From: Lentzea alba
GTDB taxonomy: Bacteria > Actinomycetota > Actinomycetes > Mycobacteriales > Pseudonocardiaceae
DNA: 64,000 nucleotides
Direction: 5' to 3'
Assembly: GCF_011067745.1 (NCBI RefSeq)
Contig: NZ_JAAMPJ010000009.1
Coordinates: 62,001 to 126,000 of the forward strand
Shown here piece after piece: positions 16,021-25,993 of the stretch. Numbering within the stretch: the first letter of the stretch is position 1; the number at the start of each line of letters is the position of its first letter. The translations under genes and the position numbers were made by a program. Below the pieces are notes generated by a model. The model had not been told where the DNA came from and did no database searches. It was given only the letters and a program-made list of their open reading frames with translations.

Positions 16021-17841
16021 TCAGGGGAGGCGTTCGGCACCAACGAGGGTGGCGGAACCCGCCGAGTGAGCGTTGGTGAGTCGTTTATGCCATCGCCAAA
16101 CGGACAGAAACAGCCAAAGGGAGTCGGTGTCGACCGTGTCCATCCTGCCCTTCTCGGGAAGTTGGAACATGCTCGCCACGAGCGGATCGGAGCGCAACTC
16201 CGGCTCGTGTTCAGTCGCAAGCGCGGTGAGTGCCGCGTGCAGCCGCACCGAGTCGGGATAGGGAAAGACCTCCTTGCGCCGCTGCAGCAGCTCCTGCGGC
16301 AGGACACCGTTCATCGCGGCGCGCAGCACGGACTTGCCGCGCCGCTTGGTCGTCTCGATGTGCATGTCGAACGGACGAGAGAAGCACCACTCAGCGACGC
16401 GGTGGTCGAGGAAGGGAAAGCGCGCCTCGACCGTCACCCGCATCGCGAGGAAGTCCTCGAACTGCACCACACGCAGCAGCTGGGTGTGCACGAGCAAACG
16501 GTGCACTCGTTCCACCGCGCCACCTGTGAGTCCCGCGAGGTAGTCGAGCACTCTTTCATCGGCAGTTCGCCGGTACCGCAGTACATCGGCCGACAAGGAG
16601 CCTGCCTGCCGGGAAGCGGGAAGCCTGCGCACTGTCTTCTCGTCGGGTGCGAGGACGTCCACGATGTTGGCGACGAAGTTCGGGCGTCCCACGTAACCGC
16701 CCATGAGCTCGTCAGCGCCCTGTCCGTTGAGGACGACCTTCAGTCCCATGTCCCGGATGCTGCGGTAGTTGGCCAGTATGCCGACGTGGCGGACGTCGTC
16801 GGCGAGCGACGCCAGGTCGCAGACCGCGTCGATGTCCGCCAGGCTGACATCGGCGGTCTGCGGGACAGTCCTGTGGTCGACGCGTTCGCCAAGGTGCCGT
16901 GCCAGTGCCTCGCTGTAACGGAGATCGCTGTCACCGGACAGGCCCTCACGGCTGCGAGCGGCGGAAGGGTGGGCGACCGTTACCGCGGGCATGCGTTGCC
17001 GCCCGGCGGCCAGGGCGGTGATCGCGGATGAGTCGAGCCCACCGCTGAGGAACGCGGCCACAGGCACGTCGGACACGAGCATCGACTCGACAGCGTCGCC
17101 CAGAAGCAGGCGGAGCTCGACCGCCGGGTCTGGATGTTCCGCTGAGCCGGCGGTGTCGGGAAGTGCCCAGTACTTCGCCGACCGCGTGATCCCGTCAGCG
17201 GACACGGTCATGATCGTCGCCGGAGGCAATGCCTCGACCTGGCGCACGACGGTTCGGCTCTGATCAGGTTCCAGGGTGGACGAGCAGAGCAGTCGGTGGC
17301 GCAACGCGTCGACGTCGGGTTCTCGCGGCACGCCCGGAAAGCGCAACAGCGCCTCGACCTCGGATGCGAACATCAGCGCGGACGCGGAGCGATGCAGGTA
17401 GAGCGGTTTGACGCCGAGGCGGTCACGCACGAGCGTGAGAGAACGGCTCGCCTTGTTCCAGAGTGCGAATGCGAACATGCCGTCGAACCGGTCGACGGCC
17501 GCCCTCCCCCATCGCTGCCACGCTCGCAGGATCACCTCGGTGTCGGTGTCGGAGGTGAAGACGAAGTCTCGGCTGAGCTCTGATCGCAGCTTGCGGTAGT
17601 TGTACAGCTCACCGTTGTACGTGATCGCCAAATGATCACGGACCATGGGCTGCGTACCCGACTCCGCCAGTCCGATGATGCTCAGCCTGCGGTGGCCGAG
17701 CATCACGTTGTCCTGCTGCCAGAAGCCTTCAGCGTCCGGTCCGCGGTGCGCGAGCGCCTCGACGACCTGTCGCAGGTCGGCCAGGCGGGGTCCGGTTCGG
17801 TCGAAGCTCAGCGCCCCGGCGATGCCGCATCCGGTGAACAC
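16021..17841 (-). CDS. Asparagine-synthetase-like amidotransferase
   Basis: 606 aa, starting at GTG 17841 two bases after the NRPS stop and translated from a GGGGAAGG site inside the NRPS end. Residues 1-210 are a class II glutaminase domain (HRGPDAEGFW, GHRRLSIIG, YNGELYNYR). Residues 235-560 are the AMP-forming synthetase domain with the PP-loop FLSGGLDSSAITALAA. The nucleophilic Cys, normally residue 2, is at residue 5 (MFTGCGIAG) with no start codon just before it. Either a short leader must be removed or glutaminase activity is lost. In peptide clusters such enzymes amidate carboxylates or close rings. Coupling to the NRPS suggests action on its dipeptide. Confidence 0.85.
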   Translation of the reverse strand: MFTGCGIAGALSFDRTGPRLADLRQVVEALAHRGPDAEGFWQQDNVMLGHRRLSIIGLAESGTQPMVRDHLAITYNGELYNYRKLRSELSRDFVFTSDTDTEVILRAWQRWGRAAVDRFDGMFAFALWNKASRSLTLVRDRLGVKPLYLHRSASALMFASEVEALLRFPGVPREPDVDALRHRLLCSSTLEPDQSRTVVRQVEALPPATIMTVSADGITRSAKYWALPDTAGSAEHPDPAVELRLLLGDAVESMLVSDVPVAAFLSGGLDSSAITALAAGRQRMPAVTVAHPSAARSREGLSGDSDLRYSEALARHLGERVDHRTVPQTADVSLADIDAVCDLASLADDVRHVGILANYRSIRDMGLKVVLNGQGADELMGGYVGRPNFVANIVDVLAPDEKTVRRLPASRQAGSLSADVLRYRRTADERVLDYLAGLTGGAVERVHRLLVHTQLLRVVQFEDFLAMRVTVEARFPFLDHRVAEWCFSRPFDMHIETTKRRGKSVLRAAMNGVLPQELLQRRKEVFPYPDSVRLHAALTALATEHEPELRSDPLVASMFQLPEKGRMDTVDTDSLWLFLSVWRWHKRLTNAHSAGSATLVGAERLP

Positions 17842-17843
17842 GA

Positions 17844-20800
17844 TCAGCCTTCCCCGTCCACTCGCGCGAGCAACAGGTCGGCGAGCGCGACCACGCCCGG
17901 TCCTGTCAGCATCGAGAAGTGGTCACCTGGCACGGTGTCGACGCCGACCACGCCGCGACTGTGTGGTGCCCACAGGTGCGTTTCGTGCTTGCCGCTGTCG
18001 CTCGTAGCTGTCGACAGAACGATGTTCATGCTCGCGACGGTGCCATCCGGCCGCCAGCGGCGGAGAGCCTCGTAGTTGCCGAGCAGCAGTTCGAGCTGGT
18101 CGGTCACCAGCGCCTGCTCGGCCTGTGGTGTGTGCTTGAGCAGCCTGACCCGAATCTCGGCGAGCCGGTCACGCGCTGGGAGCCCCGCTGTGCTGTCGAC
18201 GACGTCAGCGACAACGCCATCGGGTGCCGACGCGACGAGCTGGGTCAGCCAGGACCGCAGGTCTGCCTCATATCCACTGCGGTCGAAGACCAGTGGCGGG
18301 TCGACGAGCGTCAGCCGGGTCAGCTCGATTCCCTCCACTTCGAGCAGTTGGGCCAGTTCGAACGCGACGGCCGCGCCGAAGGACCATCCCGTGAGCGCAA
18401 CCGGTCCGGTGATCCCCCGCCGGCGGAGCCTGGTCAGATGGGTGATGGCCGTGTCGCGGACCGTGCTGACCGCCGGCGTGGACATCTGCGGCAGACCAAG
18501 ACACCGCCACTGAGCCTGGACGCGGCGCGACAGTTCCTCGTAGCGCGTGATCGTGCCGTCCACAGCGTGAATGAACAGGTGCGGCTCGGCGTGGTCGGCT
18601 CGCCTGGGCGTGAGCTCCACAAGACCCGCCGCGTCCTCGAGATCGGCGGTCATCCGATCAAGGACGACGTCGACGAGGTCTTCGGGGAAGACCTCACTGT
18701 CGTAGGAGACGTCGACAGACATGCCACTGCCGGTGTCGGACACGGTCATGTCGAACGCGGTGGGCAGCACGTTGCTGCCCCCGATGCCCGTGCCGAGCGG
18801 CACCGGTGCTGGACGAAGCAGATCAGTCAGGGGTTGGTGCTGGCCGAGGAAGTTGAACGTCACCTGCGGAGCCGGCAACTCGGCGAGCAGGCGGCCGAGA
18901 TCGGAACCGGGGTCGAGGTAGCGGGCCTGTCCGTAGCCGACGCCACCGCTGGGTACCGCGGCGATCGCACGATCGACCACGGCGGCCGCGTGGATGAGGC
19001 TGCTCGCGTCCGTCGTGCGCAGCAGCACCGGGTAGAGCGAGGTGAACCAGCCCACGATCTCGTCCGCGTCGGGCAGCCGATCACGTCCGTGCCCTTCCAG
19101 GAACGCGTACAGCACGCCCGTGCCGGGATCCATCGCTCGGGCAAGAGCGCCGAGGAGCAGTGCCCTGGCCGCGACTCGGTGCACGAGTGGTGCGTCGTGC
19201 AGCAGGAACCGGCGCACGTGGGCCGGGAGCGTCCGGCGGGTCGCCGTGCGATCGGCGAGGGTGAGCGATCCGGTGCGCGGTGGCGTGAGTTCGCCGGATC
19301 GCACTTCCTCGGCGAGCTCGTACCAGTGGGCTGCCTCACCGAGTTCGGGGGTGGGTGCGGGAGCATCCGGCACGCCGGGGGCCCGCCGATCCTCAAGAGT
19401 GGCTCCCGACCGAAGCCGGGCGTGGGCGTGCGCGATGTCCTGCGCGATGACGTCCCACGACACCGCATCGACGATCAGGTGGTGCAGGACCAGGCCGAGC
19501 GACCGAGTCGGCGCCGCCGCGTCCTCGATCAGGACTACGCGCCACAGCGGACCCGTCTCGACGTTGATCGTGTCAAGGGCCGCCCTGACCGCGTCGCCGA
19601 CGTTGCCGGAGGTGTCGACCTGATCCCACCCGACCGGATCCGGCGCGTCGATCAGCACCGCATGCCAGGCGCCACCGCTCTGCACGAAGCGTGTTCGGAA
19701 GGCCTCGTGCCGAGCGAGTGTCCACTCGACGGCCTGCCGCACCATCGCGACGTCCGCATCCGAGGGCAAGTCGAACACGCGAACCTGCGCGAAGCAGTCC
19801 GGCTCGTTGAACTCCTGTGCGAAGAACCAGCCCTGGATCGGGGTCAGCCGGAGCCGGGTACCACCGGGACGATGCTCGACGGTACCCGTGGCCCGCGTGA
19901 TTGGCCGGACGTGTGCGCTGAGAGCACGGATGGTGCGTGTGCTCAGCAACTGCGCCACCGTGATCGTGAGGCCGCGAGCCCTGGCCTGCGCGACCGCCCT
20001 GATGGACTGCAGGGAATCGCCACCCACAGCGAAGAAGTCGTCGTCGATGCCGATGTCAGACCGGCCGAGCAGCGTTCGCCACACGGACAGGAGCAGTTCC
20101 TGTTCGGGGGTCTCCGCGGCCGTGCCCGTCCCGGCGTCCAGCGCGAGCACAGCGGATGGTCGAGGCAACCGGTCGCGGTCGATCTTCCCGGTACCGGTCA
20201 GCGGCAGCCGGTCGAGCACCGCGATGGAGGCGGGGACCATGTAAGCGGGCAGCTTGGCGGCAACCCAATCGCGAAGTTCCCCGGCGAGCTCCGCATCCTG
20301 GCCGCTGGCGGCAACGTAGGCAGCCAGGACATGGCTGCCGTTGTGCTCAGCCACGCCGACGTACGCGGCGCCGACCAATGGATGCTCGGCCAGGCACCGT
20401 TCGATCTCGCCGGTTTCGATGCGGTAGCCACGCACCTTCACCTGACCATCAATCCGCCCGAAGAGTTCGAACTCCCCCTCAGAGGTCAGCCGGGCGTAGT
20501 CACCGGTGCGGTAAAAGCGGCGTCCGGCAAGGGGACCGGTGGAGAAGGTGACGAACGACTTCGCGGTGAGGTCCGGGCGATCGTGATAACCGAGCGCGAC
20601 GCCGTCGCCGCCGATCCACAGCTCCCCGCGGGCGCCCACCGGTGCGGGCCGGTCGGCATCGGTGAGCACCACCATTGTGTAGTTCGCCAGCGGCCGACCG
20701 ATGGTGACTACAGGCGTGGGTGGCTGTCCGGGCGCATGTACACACGTCGCCGAGCACCACACCGTTGCCTCGGTGGGGCCGTATTCGTTGTGCAGGGACG

Positions 20801-23800
20801 CAGAAGGCAGCCGTTGCGCGTGCAGCGCAACGAGATCCGGCGTGCAGGGCTCTCCGCCAATGGCCACGACCCGCAGCCCGGACAGGGAGCCGACCGGCAC
20901 GGCTTCGGCGAAGTGCCGGTAGAACGACGCGACGAAGTTGACGTGGGTGACATGTTCCCGTTCGGCCAGCGACCTGATCTGGTCGACGTCCCTGACGTCC
21001 GCGCCGGGGTCAGGGAACACGACCACTCCACCACGCCACAAGGTCCACCACACCATGGAGCCGGCGACGTCGAAGATGATGGGCAGCGTCACGAGCGTGC
21101 GCGGGGGGGCTTCACCGAAGTACTCGGTGCGTGCGTGGATCGCCGTAACCGCGTTGCGGTGCGAGGTGACCACTGCTTTGGGAGCACCTGTCGAGCCTGA
21201 TGTGTAAGTGAGGTAGGCAGGACTCGTCGGAGCGACCGCGGTGGCCCGACGCTGCCGCGGGCCCGGATCTGAACCCGCCTTGAGCGGGATCGTCGGCACT
21301 CCGATGCCGTCGAAGGTGAAGGTGTTCTCGGGCGGGCACAGCACCGCGGACACCGCGGCATCGGCGAGCAAGCCGGCCAGTCGCTCAGCGGGTTGTCCTA
21401 AATCGAGGCACACGTAGGCGGCACCCAGCCGCGCCGTGGCGAGCCACGCCGCCACGAGATCGGGAGTCTTGTCACTGGCAACAGCGACGACGTCGCCCGC
21501 AGCGACACCGCCGAAGCGCAGGACCTCCTCAACCGCGCGTGCGAGGACATCCAGCTCGCCGTACGTACAGGATCGGCCGTCATGCCTGATCGCCACGCTG
21601 TCAGGGGCGGCGGCGATCTGCCGGTCGACCCCTTCGTGCAGGGTGCCGAACGGCGATTCCGAGGAAGGGCCTTCTCCCGCGGCGAGGATGTCGTGCAGGC
21701 CGGCAGGACCGTGCAGGTCCGCAGCGCCGAGCTCGGTGTCCCACTGGGAAACCACCAGCTCGACGATGCGCACGAACCCTTCAGCGTGGCGCTGCGCTGT
21801 CGCGTGGTCGAAGAGGTCGGTGTTGTACTCCCAAAGGACGCTGATCCCAGCGTGAGACAACGTCGACCCCGGTTCCGGCGGATTCGGCACGCAGACCACG
21901 TTGACGTCGTTCTTGGCCGAGCCGTTGTGGTCGATCCTCAGCCGCCCGCTGAGACCGTCGAGCTCGAACCGGGGACGAGGACTGTCGTGGAACGCGAACA
22001 TGAGCCCGAACAGCGGGTTGCGTGCCCGGTCGCGCGGAAGGTCCAGCTCCTTGATCAGGTCGATGAGCGGGAACTCCTGATGATCCTGTGCCTCCAGCAG
22101 GGTCGTCATCGTCGCTCGAACCGTTGAACTGACGGGCGCTGTCGGGTCGACGGTGAGCCGCAGGGGCAGTGCGTTGACGAACATGCCGAGCAGGCCGGCG
22201 GTCTCGGCCTGGCGTCGGTTGGACAGCGCCGATCCGATGACCATGTCGGTCTCGCCGGTGTGGTGCCAGACCTGGGCGGCGAATGCGCTCAGGAACACCG
22301 CGAACCGCGTGACGCCTCGGGCTTGACACAGCTCGTCGACCCGCGTCAGCAGGCCAGTGGGAACCTCGATCTGCACCCGGTCGCCCGCGAACGACTGTGC
22401 GGCGGGGCGAGGGCGGTCCGTGTCGAACGTGACGCCCACCTGTGGACAGCCGGCGAGTTTGCCGAGCCAGTACTCCTTCTGCTGCCGGTAATCCGCAGTC
22501 TCTCGCCAGCGGTGGTACCACCGGGCGTAGTCGCGGTACTGCACCCGAAGCTCGGCAGCGCCGGGAGTGTCGCCCGCAGCGATCGCCCGGTACGTGTCCC
22601 GGATCTCCCGCAGGAAGAGCGAAGCCGACCAGCCGTCGTGGACGAAGTGGTGCTCGACCTGGAACAGGTTCCACGACGAGTCACCGAGCCGGTACAGCCG
22701 CCAGCGGACCAACGGCAGCTCGGACACGACGAACGGGGTCGTCATCAGGCTCGTCATGTCGCGATGCACGGCGGCGGCGCTGTCCTCGACGCCGCGTAGA
22801 TCCACCACGTCGACCGCGACCTGCCATCCGGAATGGACAGTCTGGTGTGGACCGTCAGCACCCTCGTGGAACGTGGTACGCAGAATCTCGTGCCGTTGCA
22901 CGATGTGTGTCAGCGCGGCGTTCAGCACCAAAACATCGATGTCGCCGGTGAGCAGCAGCGAGAACTGCGTGTTGTAGGCGAGTGCCTCCGGCGAGAGGTG
23001 GTTGAGGAACCAGATCTGATGTTGCTGCGCACTCAACGGCGCATCCGAGCTGTGGCGCGCCAGCGGCACCAGCGGCGGTCGGTCGTTGGTGCCACCTGCC
23101 CGCACCCGTTCCGCGACCGCGGCCATGTCCGGCAGGGCGAACAGCTCACTGACAGGTACCTCGACGTCGAAAACCTGACGGATCATCGCGGCCGCGCGGA
23201 CGAGCCCGAGCGACGTGATACCCAGTTCGGCGAGCGATACCAGGTCGGCTGGCGCGTGTTCCAGCCCCAGCACCTCGGCGAAGATCGCGGCGAGGCGGGG
23301 ATCGGCGGCGCCGGTCGAATCGTCCACAGGTGGCGTACCTGTCACCGGAGCGGGCAGCCGACTTTCGTCGATCTTGCCACTCGGGTTGCGCGGCAGGCTT
23401 GCAACGATGACGAACGCGTGCGGTACGAGGTAGGCGGGCAGGGACTGCGCCACGTGGGCCCGCAGGTTTTCTGCCGAGGTGTCGGCCGCACTCGGGCGCA
23501 GAACTGCGTAAGCCACGAGGCCAGAGCCCGAGTCGCCCCGCTGCACGGCCGTGACATGGGCCTGCTCGACCGCAGGGTGGGTCATCAGGGCGGTCTCGAC
23601 GTGTCCCGGTTCGATCCGGTTGCCCTGCACCTTGATCTGCCGGTCGGCCCGGCCAACGAACCGGTAACGTCCGTCGGGCAACCGCTCGACCAGGTCGCCC
23701 GTCCGATAAGCGCGACGACCGTCCGGCAGCTTCACGAACCGCTGCTCGGTGAGCCGCGGCTGGTGCAGGTAGCCGATCGCGACGTTGCGGCCGGAGATGT

Positions 23801-24857
23801 ACAGCTCTCCGTGGCCCGGCTCGTCCGCGGGGAAGAGATCGTCCGGCGAATCCGCCAGATGGTACTCCGCGCCGGCGATCGGTCGTCCGATGGTCATCGT
23901 CTCGACCGCACTGGTTCGTCCGTTGTAGACACACCCCGCGCTGGTCCAAACGCATGCTTCGGTTGGCCCGTACTCGTTGTGCAGCGAAGTGGTGGGCAGG
24001 ATCTCGGCGTGTCTGCCGATCAGCAGCTCGCTCCAGCGTTCGCTGCCGATCATGACGTGCTCGATCCCGAGCGGCGGGCGCGTTCGGGCGTACTCCAGGA
24101 ACGTGGAGTAGAGCGAGGCCGGGTACACCAGGTGAGTCACGTCTTCGCGGTAGATCATCTCCAGTGTTCCCGGCACGTCCGTGAGCGGAACCGGATTGAT
24201 GATCAGCGTTCCACCACTGAGGAGCGCCCAGAACACCACGCCCGACGAGAGGTCGAACGCAACCGAGTGGATCAACGGCATCCGGCGAGGCACGCCGTAG
24301 GCGCGGTCGCGCGCGTCCGTGGAGTTGATCATCGCATCGTGGCTGACGACAACGCCTTTCGGGCGCCCTGTCGAACCCGAGGTGTAGATCACGTAGGCGG
24401 GTGCCGTCGGCGCCACGCTGAGTCCGGGGAGATCACCGTCGAACGGTGTGCGCAGGTCGTCGAACGCCACGGCCGGCCGGTCGGGGCTCGTGTAGCCGGC
24501 AACGTTCTCCGAAGTGGTGATCACCAACGCGGGACGGGCTTGTGCGAGAAGATCGGTGATGTAGTCGTCGGGGTGCTGCGAGTCAATTGGCAGATAGGCC
24601 GCACCAGCTCGGATCGTGCCCATCACGGCGGCGATGAACTCGATCGACGCCGGCAGTACTACCGCGACCACCGGCACCTGACCCGCCGGTGCCGCCGCCA
24701 GCGCGGCTGCGATACCACCACCAACGGCGGCGGTCAGCTGGTCGAGCTCGGCGTAGCTCGTCCTCCGCTCCCCGTCGATGACCGCCCAGTCGTCGGCATG
24801 CCGTGCACACGAATCGACAAAAGCCGTGGCGAGGTTGGGGTGCTCAGCCGTCCACAC
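17844..24857 (-). CDS. Two-module NRPS, A-T-C-A-T-E-TE
   Basis: 2337 aa. I prefer GTG 24857 (AAGGAG 9 nt upstream, 5 bases after the previous stop) over GTG 24884. Order by motif: A1 (YTSGSTGRPKGVV near 155, SGKIDESRLP near 492), T1 (ELGITSLGLVR near 543), C (EHHFVHDGWS near 734), A2 (YTSGSTGAPKAVV near 1215, TGKIDRDRLP near 1552), T2 (FFAVGGDSLQSI near 1607), epimerase E (LTPIQGWFF near 1669, HHLIVDAVSW near 1791) and thioesterase (LTGWSFGAAVAFE near 2155). It starts without a C domain, so it makes a free-N-terminus dipeptide with a D-configured second residue, released by the TE. Hand-read adenylation codes (about DLGVMGEVWK and DVSNAGEVWK) match no amino acid that I know. A1 has an unusual GSERW in place of the normal GGE/GEA. 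The two A domains are similar, both with NEYGPTEA. Confidence 0.93.
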   Translation of the reverse strand: MWTAEHPNLATAFVDSCARHADDWAVIDGERRTSYAELDQLTAAVGGGIAAALAAAPAGQVPVVAVVLPASIEFIAAVMGTIRAGAAYLPIDSQHPDDYITDLLAQARPALVITTSENVAGYTSPDRPAVAFDDLRTPFDGDLPGLSVAPTAPAYVIYTSGSTGRPKGVVVSHDAMINSTDARDRAYGVPRRMPLIHSVAFDLSSGVVFWALLSGGTLIINPVPLTDVPGTLEMIYREDVTHLVYPASLYSTFLEYARTRPPLGIEHVMIGSERWSELLIGRHAEILPTTSLHNEYGPTEACVWTSAGCVYNGRTSAVETMTIGRPIAGAEYHLADSPDDLFPADEPGHGELYISGRNVAIGYLHQPRLTEQRFVKLPDGRRAYRTGDLVERLPDGRYRFVGRADRQIKVQGNRIEPGHVETALMTHPAVEQAHVTAVQRGDSGSGLVAYAVLRPSAADTSAENLRAHVAQSLPAYLVPHAFVIVASLPRNPSGKIDESRLPAPVTGTPPVDDSTGAADPRLAAIFAEVLGLEHAPADLVSLAELGITSLGLVRAAAMIRQVFDVEVPVSELFALPDMAAVAERVRAGGTNDRPPLVPLARHSSDAPLSAQQHQIWFLNHLSPEALAYNTQFSLLLTGDIDVLVLNAALTHIVQRHEILRTTFHEGADGPHQTVHSGWQVAVDVVDLRGVEDSAAAVHRDMTSLMTTPFVVSELPLVRWRLYRLGDSSWNLFQVEHHFVHDGWSASLFLREIRDTYRAIAAGDTPGAAELRVQYRDYARWYHRWRETADYRQQKEYWLGKLAGCPQVGVTFDTDRPRPAAQSFAGDRVQIEVPTGLLTRVDELCQARGVTRFAVFLSAFAAQVWHHTGETDMVIGSALSNRRQAETAGLLGMFVNALPLRLTVDPTAPVSSTVRATMTTLLEAQDHQEFPLIDLIKELDLPRDRARNPLFGLMFAFHDSPRPRFELDGLSGRLRIDHNGSAKNDVNVVCVPNPPEPGSTLSHAGISVLWEYNTDLFDHATAQRHAEGFVRIVELVVSQWDTELGAADLHGPAGLHDILAAGEGPSSESPFGTLHEGVDRQIAAAPDSVAIRHDGRSCTYGELDVLARAVEEVLRFGGVAAGDVVAVASDKTPDLVAAWLATARLGAAYVCLDLGQPAERLAGLLADAAVSAVLCPPENTFTFDGIGVPTIPLKAGSDPGPRQRRATAVAPTSPAYLTYTSGSTGAPKAVVTSHRNAVTAIHARTEYFGEAPPRTLVTLPIIFDVAGSMVWWTLWRGGVVVFPDPGADVRDVDQIRSLAEREHVTHVNFVASFYRHFAEAVPVGSLSGLRVVAIGGEPCTPDLVALHAQRLPSASLHNEYGPTEATVWCSATCVHAPGQPPTPVVTIGRPLANYTMVVLTDADRPAPVGARGELWIGGDGVALGYHDRPDLTAKSFVTFSTGPLAGRRFYRTGDYARLTSEGEFELFGRIDGQVKVRGYRIETGEIERCLAEHPLVGAAYVGVAEHNGSHVLAAYVAASGQDAELAGELRDWVAAKLPAYMVPASIAVLDRLPLTGTGKIDRDRLPRPSAVLALDAGTGTAAETPEQELLLSVWRTLLGRSDIGIDDDFFAVGGDSLQSIRAVAQARARGLTITVAQLLSTRTIRALSAHVRPITRATGTVEHRPGGTRLRLTPIQGWFFAQEFNEPDCFAQVRVFDLPSDADVAMVRQAVEWTLARHEAFRTRFVQSGGAWHAVLIDAPDPVGWDQVDTSGNVGDAVRAALDTINVETGPLWRVVLIEDAAAPTRSLGLVLHHLIVDAVSWDVIAQDIAHAHARLRSGATLEDRRAPGVPDAPAPTPELGEAAHWYELAEEVRSGELTPPRTGSLTLADRTATRRTLPAHVRRFLLHDAPLVHRVAARALLLGALARAMDPGTGVLYAFLEGHGRDRLPDADEIVGWFTSLYPVLLRTTDASSLIHAAAVVDRAIAAVPSGGVGYGQARYLDPGSDLGRLLAELPAPQVTFNFLGQHQPLTDLLRPAPVPLGTGIGGSNVLPTAFDMTVSDTGSGMSVDVSYDSEVFPEDLVDVVLDRMTADLEDAAGLVELTPRRADHAEPHLFIHAVDGTITRYEELSRRVQAQWRCLGLPQMSTPAVSTVRDTAITHLTRLRRRGITGPVALTGWSFGAAVAFELAQLLEVEGIELTRLTLVDPPLVFDRSGYEADLRSWLTQLVASAPDGVVADVVDSTAGLPARDRLAEIRVRLLKHTPQAEQALVTDQLELLLGNYEALRRWRPDGTVASMNIVLSTATSDSGKHETHLWAPHSRGVVGVDTVPGDHFSMLTGPGVVALADLLLARVDGEG

Positions 24858-24862
24858 AGGAC

Positions 24863-25555
24863 TCAGCTCCTTCCGTCGGCGCACTTGGCCGTCGCCACGA
24901 GGCTCTCCTCGATCTGTCCACGCGTCCCCTCAGGAAGTTGATCCCCAACGTGCCGCAGGTAGCTGCGCAGGTAGGCCTCCCTGTCCTCCGATGGGATCGC
25001 GTCGTTGTCGAGGAACAAGCGGTCGTGCACGCTGAGAGCGCGAACGGCGAACATCGGCACCGGCGACTCCATGACGAGGAACTGCGGGTTCCGGACACTC
25101 GCCACGGTGCTGAGCGGATGGAACTCACCGAGCATGAGTCCCCGCCTGACGAAGCTCATCCGCAGTCTTCGGTGGCCTTCGTCGATGAAGTCACCCGCGC
25201 GCCCAGGATCGAGGTCTGGGAAGAAACCGATCAGTGAGGCCGTCCGGAAGCTGGGGCCATCTCCGAACAGCTCGACGAAGAGATCGCCGAGGTAGGGAAC
25301 CTTTTCTTCTGCCTCAGCCGCATCGCCGACCGCAGTGCGGACGGTCACCAACTGGACGACGTCCTGCCGGATCGCCGGCAGCAACCGGGGACAGACGTGC
25401 CCAGGCCGAGGCATCAACCGGTGTGGTTGGGCGACGAACTGGAGCATCCAGTCAGCACCCATGCGGTACGCGGGGAAACGGTCGTATACGGCCTCAGCGG
25501 CCGTCATGTTCACCAGAGACCCAGGCTCGAAGGGATACGACTCCGACAGGGACAC
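24863..25555 (-). CDS. Conserved small protein, possibly DUF6875
   Basis: 230 aa from GTG 25555 with AAGGTGA upstream; it is the first gene of the NRPS operon. The block PHRLMPRPGHVCPRLLPAI, the later RRLRMSFVRRGLMLGEFHP and SPVPMFAVRALSVHDRLFL resemble a family of actinobacterial proteins found beside peptide and nucleoside clusters that I recall as DUF6875. No membrane or signal segment. It is tightly linked to the NRPS (stop 5 bases before the preferred NRPS start). Function unknown; the family name is from memory. Confidence 0.6.
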   Translation of the reverse strand: MSLSESYPFEPGSLVNMTAAEAVYDRFPAYRMGADWMLQFVAQPHRLMPRPGHVCPRLLPAIRQDVVQLVTVRTAVGDAAEAEEKVPYLGDLFVELFGDGPSFRTASLIGFFPDLDPGRAGDFIDEGHRRLRMSFVRRGLMLGEFHPLSTVASVRNPQFLVMESPVPMFAVRALSVHDRLFLDNDAIPSEDREAYLRSYLRHVGDQLPEGTRGQIEESLVATAKCADGRS

Positions 25556-25675
25556 GAATTATCACCTTGGAGTTGGCTGCAAAGGGCGACAGTTGATCGA
25601 GTTCCGCACTTGAACACGAGATCAAGGCAGGACCGAATCAAGCAAGGCGCCTGTGCGCAGCTGCCCGTGTGATCG

Positions 25676-25717
25676 ATTTCCGAACCTTGATGAATAAGGT
25701 CACCAAGGTTCGGAAAT
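25676..25717. promoter_or_regulatory. 14-bp perfect palindromic operator/stem-loop
   Basis: Arms atttccgaaccttg and caaggttcggaaat pair perfectly around a 14-nt loop. Outer sequences tgtgatc (25668-25674) and gatcaca (25722-25728) also mirror each other, extending the symmetry to about 60 bases. It lies upstream of both divergent transcription units rather than after a gene, and lacks a T-run, so a regulator-binding site is more likely than a terminator. Confidence 0.55.
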
Positions 25718-25887
25718 TCCATGATCACAGAGCGCGACGCACGCGCCGAGCTGATCTTGACTTCAGCGGAGAACCGGAGGTGACAGCAGCGGCACGTCGC
25801 CACGCTGCTGCAACGCCGGATCTATGACCGGCAACCATCTCAACGGTTGAAAAACCATGCGACCCCCCAGGTAGCGCACACTGAACG

Positions 25888-25917
25888 CGGATCAGCCAGG
25901 TGGTCCTCGCTGATCCG
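25888..25917. promoter_or_regulatory. 9-bp inverted repeat, possible operator
   Basis: Perfect arms cggatcagc and gctgatccg flank a 12-nt spacer in the divergent intergenic region, about 80 bases upstream of the right-hand promoter. The symmetry and spacing fit a dimeric repressor site; nothing else supports it. Confidence 0.35.
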
Positions 25918-25993
25918 TCAGCCAGACTAAACGTGTCTTTCTGGATACGCAAGGAAGTCAAATGTGGTGGCGAGCACGTGGAATTCTCATCCG

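Noticed and set aside
17919..21200. A plus-strand open frame of over 1000 codons antisense to the NRPS
   Set aside because: High GC makes antisense frames long by chance. The product is Arg/His/Val-rich, matches no domain, and the opposite strand holds unmistakable NRPS motifs.
25719..25781. 20-codon frame beginning M-I-T-E-R-D-A-R-A-E-L
   Set aside because: No ribosome binding site, overlaps the end of the palindrome and ends quickly; no family match.
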